Part shown: one piece after another, positions 11,318-22,745 of the stretch | Numbering within the stretch: the first letter of the stretch is position 1 | Layout: each line of letters opens with the position of its first letter | Assembly (NCBI GenBank): GCA_021234155.1 | Contig: JAJEKV010000149.1 | Span: 250,001-314,000 of the forward strand | Direction of reading: 5' to 3' | Length of the DNA: 64,000 nucleotides | DNA from: Isoetes taiwanensis | Lineage: Eukaryota; Streptophyta; Lycopodiopsida; Isoetales; Isoetaceae | The notes under the pieces: model-generated | Told to the model about the DNA's origin: nothing | What the model saw: the letters and a program-made list of their open reading frames with translations, nothing else | The model's database searches: none | Program-made: the position numbers and the translations under genes

Positions 11318-12312
11318 GAGGCTATCAATGGAAGGATATTTCAAAAACCCAAGGGTATTTCAGAGGTATTGTATCTCTTGTTCCTGTTGATAAGATTCTA
11401 GAATCTTCTGAAGCATGTCTGGCTATCCTCACTAAAGCATGTTTGCCTAAGTGCAGTAAGCTTTGCAATTGTGTATCCCCTAACACTGCATGTAGAAGAA
11501 TCCTAGCTGCTAAGAAAAGATTACAGAGGTCCAAGAAGAGGCATTGGCAATCAGAAAAGGTGGTAATTAAAGTAGACAAAGATAAGGAAAAACCTTTAGA
11601 CAAGAAAGAAACAGAAAGATGCTAAGCTCATAGTGGATTTTGTCAACAAGTTCTGCTAGCATTATGATTCTCATGACGGAGAGGAGGTGATTTCCAGTGC
11701 TGGTCAACAGCTACCTGAGTTTGGATTAATTGGCAACAAGCATCTAAATGTATACAAGCATGTATTGAGAATGTGAAAAGCGTTCTTAATACTAAGAAAT
11801 GTGGTAGGACACAAGACATCAACCAAGTAAGAGCTTCCACTTTGATGATGGCTATAAACACATCTACCAACTAGGCAGCAGTTGCAAAAGTTTTGAATTT
11901 GAGGAGGAAGGCTATTTACGCTGCTATAGGAAAAAATAAAACAACAAACTATGGAGGACCATGGTCCATGTTCAAAAAGAAGGCCAGATCAGACAGGTTA
12001 CGCGATGAAGACCGTGAAAAGTTTCTAAACTTTTGGATTTATGAAACTAGAGTGTCTCCAAATAGAAGGCAAGTCATTAAATTGAGACGAGATACTAACG
12101 GTAATAGAACATAAAGCCGTATAATCTGCAGCTAGTTCATTATCTAAAAGAGACTCAGGTACTTGAATGCTTGTTCTTTGTCCATAGAGTAAATTAGTAT
12201 CTAACATTCTTTGTTGGCTTTCAGGTCATGTTTCAAGCGGCAACATCCTAATATGAAGATAGGTGTCAGATTGTTTGAAAGTTTAAAGCCTAAATTTGTG
12301 AAGAGACTTAGA
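11318..12312 (+). pseudogene. Left part of an uncharacterised element-borne gene (HTH-like region)
   Basis: Several plus-strand frames join into one story. 11,318-11,625 is open and contains VPVDKILESSEACLAILTKA and a basic KKRLQRSKKRHW stretch. 11,625-11,770 gives KLIVDFVNKFC, a TAG stop, then HYDSHDGEEVISSAG. 11,770-12,115 gives KVLNLRRKAIYAAI (helix-turn-helix-like), GPWSMFKKKARSDRL and FWIYETRVSPNRRQV. After a break come HYLKETQ (12,135) and HPNMKIGVRLFESLKPKFV (12,240-12,300). The order resembles uncharacterised repeat-encoded proteins found in non-seed plants and invertebrates (from memory). The frame runs into a GA repeat at 12,310, and the expected next cysteine-rich region appears only at 28,088. 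At least three breaks make it a pseudogene as it stands. Confidence 0.5.
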
Positions 12313-12343
12313 GAGAGAGAGAGAGATAGAGAGAAATGAAATG
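12310..12343. repeat. (GA)n microsatellite at a gene/LINE junction
   Basis: Some 12 GA repeats, with one GATA interruption, sit between the element gene (left) and the tail of a minus-strand LINE (right). The frame of the gene reads into the repeat as alternating Arg/Glu. A matching longer GA repeat lies at the other junction (27,999-28,087). Confidence 0.85.
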
Positions 12344-12384
12344 AAATGAAATTGTATTATTACGTCTGTGAGACCACCAGGCCT
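12344..12384 (-). other. LINE 3' terminal stem-loop and pentamer tail
   Basis: In the LINE sense direction the end reads AGGCC, loop TGGT, GGTCT, then ACGTAATAATACAAT and a run of TTTCA units. The 5 bp stem has one G-U pair. The same structure, with different bases, ends the LINE copies at 25.7 and 29.35 kb. Confidence 0.7.
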
Positions 12385-14120
12385 ATGAGACGTCCAAACC
12401 AGTACATTAGTAATTATAGAAAAGTTTATCTAATGCATCATCGGATAATAATGCATTAACCCCCTCAATCTCTTCCTCATCCTCCTCTTTTACATCCATT
12501 GCTTTCAAGCATCTTTTCCTATGGTCCAAAACAACAAGTATATACCCCCCAATCACACCCCCAGGGTAGTCAAAAAATTCAGCAAGTGTATAAGCTTTCA
12601 TACCATGTTTAGCACGCAATGTGGCATACGATGAACAGTGAAGTAGCACATGTGCCTCATCCTCAAGAGTCCTATAGTCACACAACTTGCACGACCTAAG
12701 CTCATGTGGAATATTACTCCATCTCCCCAACTCCACCCCAAGCCTGTGTGAGCTTAACCTCATCCTACATATAGCACATGCCTCGTGTTTAAGTAAATGT
12801 GTTAGTGTAAGTGGCGCCCCCTTGTAGCATGGGATTGATATGGACCCCGAGAACTCCTTCTTAACCGCACCTTCTCTCCGACACACACGGGTTACATTAT
12901 CCACAACCCAACCTCGTGATATTATCCTTACAATTTTCCAAATCATCCATATGCATCCCCATCGGCTAGCCACCCCTCTATATGTCCAGAAACCATCCTT
13001 TGGCGTGTCTCCTCAATGCCAACCTTGGCAAACTATCATTCGGCATGACATAGAGCACCTTATGCACATAATGGAGAGTCTTACAAAGTGCTTCCGCTTC
13101 CAAAGAGAGCATCCCACATTCCACTAACAAAGATATATCATATGGTGTTTGCATCTTAGTTCCAAGCTTCGGCGATTTAAAGAATCTTTTTCTCAGTATT
13201 TTTTTCAATTTTCTTCCATCTATCCAACGCCAAACCTCGCCCCCCATACCTCACATCCATATAGCACCACCGGATTGCACCAAATGAAATCCCATATATA
13301 TCCTTTCCTACACCCGTTTGCATGGCATAGAGAGCCTTAAGCCCACCATCTTTTTTGCTCGGTAGCTATATTCCGCTTGGGACTTTTGTTACAATTAGAC
13401 CAAGATACTTATAACTATCCACAATGTCAACAGCTCTCCTTTGTAAAATACCTTTACATGATCTACCTTGGTAGCTCCAAACACTACAACCTTGGTTTTA
13501 GCCATGTTGACCCAAGATGCTTTCATCATGTCACAAAATCCCTCAAGAGCATCCAAGTGCTTTTGTAGACCTCTGCTACACTCCTAGATAATAGAACAAC
13601 ATCATCGGCATACAACAATAGCGTAAGAACATACCTATATAGATGCTCCATCACCACCATTTTGACAGATCCAATCCTCCGGTTGGTCTATGAACAAACC
13701 AAAAGTGTGGGGCGATAGTGGGCAGCCCCGCTAAACCCCATATTGCTTTTCAACATACTCATTATTGGTGTATGGAAAGAAAAGCTGAACCAATACTTTA
13801 TCATAAAAGTTTTGGCCACCGTGCATGATACTCAACAAGCACACACCAAGAGTCGACATTCTATCCCACAAATGTCCTCTTCCAACCATATCAAAAGCTT
13901 TAGAGAAATCAACAAACAATGCATATAAAGGTTTCTTCTTACCAACCACTGAATCCATCATGGCTCTCATGGTAACCAAATGATCTGTTGTAGATCTCTT
14001 CGCCCTAAAACCAGCTTGCCCTGAGTCTGTCCTTTTATATGGGGTGGAAGTATGGGGCCCAGTAGTATCACTTGCTACTTGGAATGACTTCACTACAGCC
14101 CCAACATTTGGTCCACGGCT
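12344..14120 (-). mobile_element. 3' half of a LINE: reverse transcriptase and C-terminal zinc knuckle
   Basis: Reading right to left, the RT core begins near 14,050 with GQAGFRAKRSTTDHL, then ALFVDFSKAFD (about 13,890-13,920), RGCPLSP (about 13,710-13,730) and the catalytic YADD at 13,601-13,612. The last 188 codons (12,973-12,407) carry the C-terminal region RLSSHRLGVELGRW and a C-x2-C-x9-H-x4-C knuckle. The frame is broken at least three times between RT and C-terminus. The 3' end carries a hairpin (12,371-12,384) and a TTTCA-type tail. Sequence N-terminal to RT block 3 is missing here; an endonuclease half of the same strand lies at 26.1-28.0 kb. It would act by target-primed reverse transcription, but this copy is dead. 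Confidence 0.85.
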
Positions 14121-17100
14121 GAAAACAACAGTAAAAACAAAATACGCGTTGTCTTTTTGAAGATTTGAAAAAACCTACACGTAGTTATATGGGGGTGTGG
14201 TTTTCCAAGGATATGCTGTAGTTTTTCTTAAGGATACGTAGTTTTTTTTTAAAGAATGGGTGGTTTCTAAAGGAGGTGTAGTCTCTTTTTTAAGGATGTG
14301 TTGTTTTCTCAGGTGGTATGGTTTTTTGAAGGGATGTTTTTGGGTTGCCCCTAGAGGGGCAAACCCTCGTTTGTGTGGGGTTTATGGCATATCTTGGGTA
14401 TATGCTGGAATATCCTCAAAATATGCCGGTGGATCGCTAAAAAACTCATTATCACCCAGTAAATCGGCGGTGAGGTCGCGTTCGGTTCAACCGATATTCC
14501 AACCGGGATAATCGGCATTTCTAAGAACACCTCCCCGATGGAGTCCCTTGGCGTAAAACCGTAAGCTTTGATTCACCATTTTCGAAATTTTTTTGCAGCT
14601 GCATCATTCTTACAGTATGCCACAGAGAAGAAGAGGAAGAAAGATTGAATAAGAAGGAAGAAGAATCCAGAATCCGAGCTCTTTTTACTCCGACAGAGGT
14701 ACTTCCTGTTAAATCTTGTAGCAGCGGCATCATAAGCCCGGGCTGCTTCTTCCGGCCAAACTTCTTTTTCAGGCTATCTTTCCCCTTGATCATAGTATTT
14801 TAAAAAACCGAGGGCTGATGGATCTCAATTTGCATGCCGGTTGGGTATAGAGTCTTAAACAGCCGGTGGCAACATGTGTTTTTTCAACAGATCATTCTTT
14901 TCCTCTTCTTTCTTCTACCATTTTGTGCACATATTTCGCTCATATCCCCGGTGGATTTCTGGTGACTCCTTTGGTGGCATCTTTGCAGCAACAACATCTA
15001 GGAAGAGGGTAACGATCTTATCATTATTTGATCTCATATGCACGAAAAAAAAAAAGATGTTTTTATGTTCAAAACATAAAATAGTTGACTTTTACTTGCC
15101 TCTTGGGCGAAGAGCATCAACATGCGCTTTTGTAAAGTTTAGTTTTAAATTGAATGCTCTATCACTCATGAAGATGCCTAATATTTGTTGGTTGTTTCTT
15201 AATGCAGATAAACAAGAGGAACAGTGTCGTTCTTGGCTTCCAAGGGTTGCTTTAGAATCGTTCTAATCGGAGGTGAGGCACTCCATGATTTGATCTCATT
15301 TATCTTTGGAGGTGTCATTTTGGCGGAAGGATTTCGGCCCACCGACTAGGCGAGATGAATGGATGAAGAGCTGATTTAGCTAGCATGGTCATGCTTGAGC
15401 AATTGCCTTGGGAGTCCTAACAGTGGAACCAAACTCCTCCCTTTCTTTTCTTTGTGTCTTTCACGGGATTTTCCGATTTTTCCGCACGGTTTTAACCCGG
15501 TTTTCCGTGATGGTTCCTTTGCTTGTACAAAATCCGGGATATTTGTGTTGGATTTGGGCTCCATTTTATGCACAATCGATTTCACTTTTTGTGTGTCTTT
15601 TTCTAATGCATATGGAAAGCGCCCGTAACAATTAATGACTTGATTGCCGGCTCAGAAATGTCCCCGCTTACCTTGTGCATTTCGATAGGGGGCAAAATGG
15701 GCTTATCAGAGGAGTAAAATCGGCTTTTCCAGGGCAGCAAATCGGGTCCTTGCCCTTTAGGAACCTTCTCTTTTTGTAAGTTCGTTGTCGTTTGTATTTT
15801 GCTATTTGGTGTTCTTAGCCCCTTTGCATCTCTGATTTTGTCATTCTACATAAAGCTGTGGATAAAAGATATTTGATGTATTGTTAAAAAATCTGTGCAC
15901 TATGTATATTAAAACAAGCATGTTCTTTGGTTATGCTTTGCGTGGTGGATAAACGCAGTTTGCCTTTTATTTTCTTGGCAATGAATGATTATTTTAGAAA
16001 TGGAATAGTCATTCTTATGGATTGCTTCATTTTAGATGCTAAGTCGCTTTGCGATTTTGTTAGATTGTTTTGTCTCGATTGTTTACCCACGATTAAACCA
16101 AGAAACTAAGAAGATGGATGGATGTGTTAACTTTGAGCTTTGGACCACTTTCAGTAGATGACGCCGGTCAAAGCGATTTATGTCTATGGTTTTCTAATAT
16201 TGGTGCTTTCTAATCCGTTGCTTTTGCATTGTTAGAGGTTTAATTTATAGAGCTAACACAAAACGAAAGCAATTTGTTTGTCTAATTTCGTGAATTTGAT
16301 TCCACAGAGTTGTAAAACAACAATTGGCTTTGTTCTATTCTTTCAAGGAATGTGGGTCTTCTACTAAAAATTTCTGGCTTAGGTATCGTGACCTCTGTTT
16401 TGACACTATAACTATTTTTGTTGTAAGGTGCATGTAGAAAACACGTTTGACGACCATTTTACTATATTTTCATTTGGTACTTTTGGTGTATAGGAGCATT
16501 AAGACTTGGAGCAAGCAATTATTGTTTCCGATTTGTCTCCAAATAATCGATAATTGTTTCGCAGATCTGCAGATTATTTGGAGCAAGCAATTTGCATTTT
16601 GAAGACTTGTCATAGGCTAGCAAGCAAGTCTTGCAAGCAACGCCATGCCATCTCTGTTGTCTTTCATTTTCTGCAGCAACGTTGAGCAAGCAACTGCTGC
16701 ATTTAAAAAGACATGTGTACAAATCGAGGATATAAGACATGTCTTTACATGGAATGCACCGAATGCCCAAACAATCTAAGACATGTTTTACATATAATGC
16801 ACTCCATGCCGTGCATGACTTTTGCTTATGTACCCAAAAAGTCCCCTTGACCAAGAGAAATCAACGGAAAGTAACATAGTATGCATAAGGTTTATAATAT
16901 ATCCAATAACCTCTAGATGGTTCTTCATTTAATATCGGATGTTCCTTTGAATATCAACATTTTAATATCTTTGAATCGCGGGAATGAATGAAATTATGTT
17001 TTTAAGGCTCACGGTTGATAAAGATATGTAAACATTAGAATGTTTCATTTGGGAATTTTAAATGCATCTTGGAATGTTTGTTAAAATGTTACTCTAAATC

Positions 17101-19190
17101 AAGCAACAAGCCATGAAAGACTTTGCAAAATTCTTGAATGTTTATCAAGGCTGTTTATATGGAATGATAAAGGAGTAGTTACTTAAGAAATAAAACAACT
17201 ACCATGAAGAAGATGAGAAATATTTCTTTGAAGCGAGGCAACATTTTACATCCATTCTTTGGGATGCTTTCCTCTTAGATGTTACTAAAGGGCATGAGGG
17301 CATCTAATAGACGCTTTCGCCTCTTGCCTTGAAACATTTTCCTAGGATGTTCGTCTTGCACACCGTGACAATTTAGGGTTATCCTTTTGGAGCTAATGGC
17401 TACATTTTCCTACTCAATTTTTTACAAGGTCATTATACTTTCGCATAGAAAAAGAACATGTAATTAGTCAAACTTCTAACGTTGAGCCCAACATAATACA
17501 TTGTTCTCGGAGTTCAACATCGCAACCCCAAGGTACAATGTTGTTAAACTGAACATAATTGGGGATGAATCGAAGAGACAACAATTTTATCAAATTTGCA
17601 CTACCTATAAACACACAACCTCTACTTATGCAACGACAACGACCACCATTATACAACGTCATAAAATGCGAACAAAAAGAGGGACATCATATGCGCAAGT
17701 GATTATAGACTTGCTATAGCCTCACACAACTTTATACCAAAATGTTGGGTGTTAACAATATACACCAATTTCCAACGGCATTATGAGTGCCTCCTCAAAA
17801 TATATAACTCCATCACACTTTGGTAGAACATTATTTTTCACCCATGCCATACCATATAAGTCTTTGTTAAGCCATATAATGCTTTATTTACTATAGAGAT
17901 GATTTATCCCATTCATGTAGAGCTTTGAGAATTGAATCGAATTGAATTGGTTTTAACTCCCACATAGATAATAATTGAAATGTACATACATAGGTAATAC
18001 CAAAGAAGCAATAGTATTATCATCATTTGCCAATGTCTCACATTGCTATGATGCTACCATAACATGATACACAATTTGATCAAGTCGCTGCAATGTCGGG
18101 CACACGTTTGCTTCTTCATCCATGTATTTGGTGCATATTTTGATCAGGTCATATGCCTTTGATCACCATGTCGCCAAATGCCTAAAAGCGTGACAAAATT
18201 ATCGCGTCTCCAATGTTACTTGTGTCATCACACTCTTGGTATATGGTATCATTGGGAACTTAAAATGCCATGCTCATGTGCATGGGATACCAAGTGTAGA
18301 AATGAAGAAGCTCATTGCAAATGTGAAAGAAATATTTTGCACCAACGAGGTTGTCAAGTTGGCCCCTTTTATAACATGCCATTTAGCATATTCCCCTCTC
18401 CAATAGAAATAAAAGGTTCCCCATGTCTACGAGAGTCTGCCGGTGAGCATATTTATGTTATTGTTATGCTCAAACAAGCTACTTGAATTCGACACGAGAT
18501 GGCATGTGTAACGTGATTATTCTTTGCCCAAAAGTCACCTTCATTGAGGCTTGAATTGAGGTACGTAACTATCCTTTCCATCCTCTCCTCTATTAGACTT
18601 CTCCTTATGCTTTTGCCATCCTTGTTCCATACCGAGCACCAAAGACCAATACGTTACACTCAAACCCCAAAATCCATGTGTCCTACCGGATCCTAGTCCA
18701 AGAGGACCTCATCATCTAAAGAGGAGTTACTGATGCAAATAGGTGTCATCACCAACACAAAATGTCAATGTTTTAAAATAGGAATTTTCGTTGATCGTAA
18801 AAATATGACTTTCAGGTATGATTTAAGCCACTTCAACCTTCGGCCATGGAGGGCAACCCTCCGTGCGCAGCACCTTGTTTTTCAAGTGTTGTTTTTTAAG
18901 GTAGTATTTTTTTGAGGTGTGGTTTTTTAAGGTTTTCTAATAATTCATGTATGATCAAGTTGTCCACATGCCATTACTGCCACAAAATGGCAGCATACAA
19001 GAGTTATATATGTTTGACACACTTCACTAGCATTTGACTTCAAACATGTGTGTGTGTGTGAGCTTGTAGAGCGTGAAAATTGAAGACATCCATCGCAACT
19101 TGTAGAAGTTGATATGAAGAACCAAAAATGGATAGTTTGGCATCATATAGGCATTAAGGGCTATGCCAGAGCCAAGCATCTGGATAGAAG
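14121..19190. other. Long AT-rich stretch without a supportable gene
   Basis: No frame has recognisable content. Visible structure includes GTGGTTTTTTAAGG-type repeats at 14,200-14,340, echoed at 18,880-18,940, and a GC-rich pocket at 14,340-14,360 with the inverted pair GCCCCTAGAGGGGC. A short duplication of AAGACATGT...ACAT...AATGCA lies at 16,734-16,809. A 130-codon frame at 14,874-15,266 and others of 60-110 codons are Phe/Leu/Ser-rich with no domain features, so I treat them as chance. Confidence 0.55.
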
Positions 19191-19197
19191 CAGATGC

Positions 19198-19235
19198 AAG
19201 TTCAAAAAGTTCGCCAAAGCGAACTTTTTGAACTT
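19198..19235. repeat. Perfect 17 bp hairpin beside the foldback
   Basis: AAGTTCAAAAAGTTCGC at 19,198-19,214 is followed by the loop CAAA and the exact reverse complement at 19,219-19,235. It abuts the left outer end of the 19.24-21.51 kb foldback. Confidence 0.95.
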
Positions 19236-21511
19236 TTCATTGGGTGATGTTGGCATATTTTAGGTGACATGGCTAGATGATGGTGACATGGATATGATGA
19301 CTAGGACTTTATGCAAGCAAAATGATAACCTTTGAAATTTTTGTAGAGGAGTTTGGCAAGGGATAGAATAGAGGGATCTTGAAGAACTTAAAGCCCGACA
19401 CCCCTTCCCCAAATCCGAACCGGGGCGGGACTTTCTTGGCAGCTTTCTCACCAAGGGGAGAGGCCAGACCCAGGAAATGGACCTCGAGAAAGGTTGTAGA
19501 CGCGGCCTTTCCTATCGGTGCTCCTCCGGGAGGGCAAATGCCAATTCCCCCCTCGGGAGCTCAATTTTCCTATCCGAGCCAGTTGAATCGGAGTCATTCA
19601 AGTAGCTTTGCTTCAAAGCAGGCTCAAAAAAATCAAGATCCGTGCAGGAGAACTTATCAAACCACGAAGCATCGAGGGTTGATTGCGTAGAAAACCAAGT
19701 GTTTTGTCGTTCGAGGCGATTACAAAGGCTGGAATGGAGATTCGACTTAAGCCATGCCGTCAGGAATGAAATTACCCCGAGGACCAAGTTACATGGTCAT
19801 TTTGGGCCTTGAAAGAAACACGAACCCTCTACATAGTGGTATTCGTGAGCCACCTCCTAGGCCAATTGACTCTGAGCGTGTTGGACATGAGCTACTTTGG
19901 TGCTTCTTGGAGAAAGGGTGGTCTTACGCCCGCGAAACTTGGTCCCAGGGGTAAAGTCGACATTTTGAGTCCATTAGCGAGTGAGTTCGGTTTTGGAGTG
20001 GGAGAATTGCCGTCCATGGCCGAGGGGGCCGGGAGAGGACTTTTGGGGGCGCACTGCTTAGGAAGGTTTTAAGGTCCGTCTTGTGGCATCAACACCCTCC
20101 CTCTACATGATGACATTTTGCAAGATCACAGTTGAATTGACTAGGATACGACCTCGAAATGTAAACCATGTGTTGCTAGGTTATTGAAAGGTTTGCGTTA
20201 TGGAGGTGAGTTTTAATCGGTTGTAATTGGGACATGAAGGCTGCAGATTGAAAATGTGAAGCAAAAGGAGGCGAGGGAATGGGATTTGGATTTATCTTCC
20301 TCCCAATGTGGCAATTAGAAGTCAAAGAGCACATTTTGCGGTAGCAAAATTGTTTGGGATTATTCGGGATGGCCAATAGATCCAAACTCTGTGATTTCGG
20401 TTGCAATGGCTCCATATGTGTGTTTAGCAAAGGTGCACCTAGCTATCAAGAAAATGACCGCGTTTTGGCCTCGAAGCGTAAACCCTACAATAACCTAGCA
20501 ACACACATGGTTTCGTTTTGAGGAGCCAAAACATGAATGGGATTTTGGATGGATAGCTCTTTAACTTTGCTAACGCATCAAGAGCCATGGCTTGGCGAAA
20601 ATAACGAGTTTGGATCTATTGGCCATCGAAGATGATCCCAAACAATTTTGCTTTTTGCAAAAAGGCTCTTGACTTCTAATTACCAATTTTGGAAGGAGGA
20701 TAACTTCAAACCCCATTCCATCGGTTCCTTATTGCTTCATGTTTTCAATTGCAGCCTTTCTCAACCATGTCCCATGCAACCGACTAAAACTCGACCCCCA
20801 AAACGTAAACCCTTCAATAACCTAGCAACACCAGGGTTTGAGGCTATATCCTAGTCGATTCGACCAAAATCTTGCACAATGTCATCACGTAGAGGAGGGG
20901 TGGCGTTGATGTCGAAGATGCACCTTTAAAACCTTTGGAGGCGATTCAGAAAAGGTCCTCTCCCAAAGAACCCCGGCCATGGACGGCAACTTTCCCACAC
21001 TGAAACGGCTGTGGTGAAATGGACTCAAAACGCTAACATTACCCCCGAGACCAAGTTTCATGGCGTAAGACTACCCCTTTTCCAAGAAGCGCCTAAAGTA
21101 GCTCATGACTAACATGTTGGTAGTCAATTGGTCTAAGAGGTGCTGTATGAGAATCGCCATGTAGAGGGTTCGTGTTTTTTTTCGTTGCAAAAATGACCAG
21201 GTGTAACTTGGTCCATGTGGTAATTTGGCCGTTCAGGATGGCATGGAAGTCGATCTCCATCCGGAACCTTTGTACTTTTGCCGAACGACAAAACATTTGG
21301 TTTTCTCGTGGTCAACCAGCGGGGACCCCGTGGTTTCATAAGTTCTTCTGGACGGATCTTGGATTTTTTTGAGCCTGCTCGAAGCCGGTTACTTGAATGG
21401 CAGATTCAACGGTCACCTTGGCATGTTGGTGCCAAGGTGGCATGTTTGAGCCACCTTGGCATGCTGGATTCTAGGTGCCATGTCACCTGAAATTTGCCAA
21501 CGCCACCCCAT
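19236..21511. repeat. Long inverted repeat (foldback) of about 2.3 kb
   Basis: The left arm and right arm are reverse complements around a centre near 20,497. Anchors: GGCCAATAGATCCAAACTC at 20,371 pairs with its complement ending 20,624; CTAGGTTATTGAA near 20,178 pairs with 20,812-20,830; ACGAACCCTCTACAT near 19,817 pairs with about 21,158-21,174; CAGGCTCAAAAAAATC near 19,619 pairs with about 21,359-21,376; outermost GGTGACATGGC near 19,263 pairs with about 21,478-21,490. Pairing continues almost to the centre, so the loop is very small. The left arm has about 280 extra bases (19,273-19,555) absent from the right arm. Open frames inside (up to 103 codons) are by-products of the repeat. A transcript through it would form a very long hairpin. 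Confidence 0.9.
21414..21460. repeat. Overlapping perfect hairpins in the right foldback arm
   Basis: CACCTTGGCA (21,414-21,423) pairs with TGCCAAGGTG (21,430-21,439) over a 6-base loop. GCCAAGGTGGC (21,431-21,441) pairs with GCCACCTTGGC (21,450-21,460) over 8 bases. The middle arm is shared, so the two hairpins are mutually exclusive. Confidence 0.95.
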
Positions 21512-22083
21512 GAAAAACCAAAGATGTACATCTTTTCATTAATGGTCTAGTAAAAAATTGACTTTGCTTACTTGGCATGCCATGTCACCAATTGTAGGGC
21601 CACATCATCTTTTCCATGCTCTTTGCTTGTATCGCAAGTGTAACGACATCAAGATCCCATTATACCTCTAATATTTATTTCCTATGGGTTTGTGGACCTG
21701 ACTTTGTAAAGAATGTTTTAAGGGTTATCCAGAGAATCGTTTTAGAAGTACAAAGGATTGATCATATCATAGCCCACAAGTTTACCTTGTATTATACTTG
21801 TCTATCGAATGGTTATATTTTTGCAGCAGCCCAAATCCGACCACTGTTCTGATCACAACATTTAATGTGATTTGGCCAATGGTTTTTACTGACGTATTTC
21901 CCTTTCACGTATATGTATGGGGAGCATTTTTTTTATAAAGGGGTGTGAGTTGTACATTCCTCCACCCTTGATTTGGCATATTCAAGAAAATATGCCAGGA
22001 TGCAATGATCCTGAAAAACCTAAAGGGAATCACCCATAAGAGTCCATAAGAGCCAATATGTAGCCGTATTAGATTTTTATAAG
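21512..22083. other. No gene seen
   Basis: AT-rich sequence with one 78-codon plus-strand frame (21,616-21,852) lacking recognisable features. TTGGCATGCCATGTCACC near 21,575 echoes words of the adjacent foldback arm. Confidence 0.5.
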
Positions 22084-22745
22084 GGAAAATTCCTAATATG
22101 CCCCTACATTTTCCCTTATTTCTCTATATGCCCTTATATTTTTCAAAATTCCAAAGTTACCCCTTGCTTAACTATTTTTATTTAACTATTTGATAATCTA
22201 GTCTGTTATGGATTAGAACGATCATGGTGGCTTCAGATATGTCGAAGATGGACTCCTAGTTCGATTGGAGCCTAAAAGTCTACTTCTTCTCCATTGGGTC
22301 GACTGATTTAGGCTTTAAATTCCGATATGTTGTGTTTGCATAAGGCTACTTCTTCAGCATTTGGTCGGCATATTAGACTTGAAAAGACAAAATTTGAAGA
22401 TGCAGCACATGTTTCTTTGGTGAATGCTTTTGGGTTTCTCTACAAATACCCATTCATATTCCTTGCTACATCAAGATGAAGGGTTTATGAAACATCGATT
22501 CAATGGTGATTTTGCGAGTAGAATTGTGATTCAATGCATTTAGATAAATCGTCATCGATTTCACTCGTGCGAGGCCTGAATCAAATTTTGGAGTTGCTAC
22601 TCGTACCAATATATTTTCTTATAACAGTCACGGTTTTGCACTATCATATCCAGTTATCCAGTTACGAAAGGTATTTTTGAAATTTTTATGATTCTAGGGG
22701 CATAATTTGAAAATATGGGGAAATGTAAGGGCATTTTTGGCTTAT
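22084..22745. mobile_element. Non-autonomous element with long imperfect terminal inverted repeats
   Basis: The left end carries AATATGCCCCTACATTTTCC, then TATATGCCCTTATATTTTTC. The right end, reverse complemented, carries AAAATGCCCTTACATTTCCC, then AATTATGCCCCTAG. Together they make an imperfect inverted repeat of about 70 bp enclosing roughly 520 bp of non-coding sequence. No transposase is encoded. The exact ends and target duplication are not clear to me, so superfamily is left open. Confidence 0.55.

Noticed and set aside
19379-20072. Plus-strand frames of 66-103 codons inside the foldback as genes
   Set aside because: Their reverse complement recurs in the other arm with different frame breaks, and no domain is recognisable.
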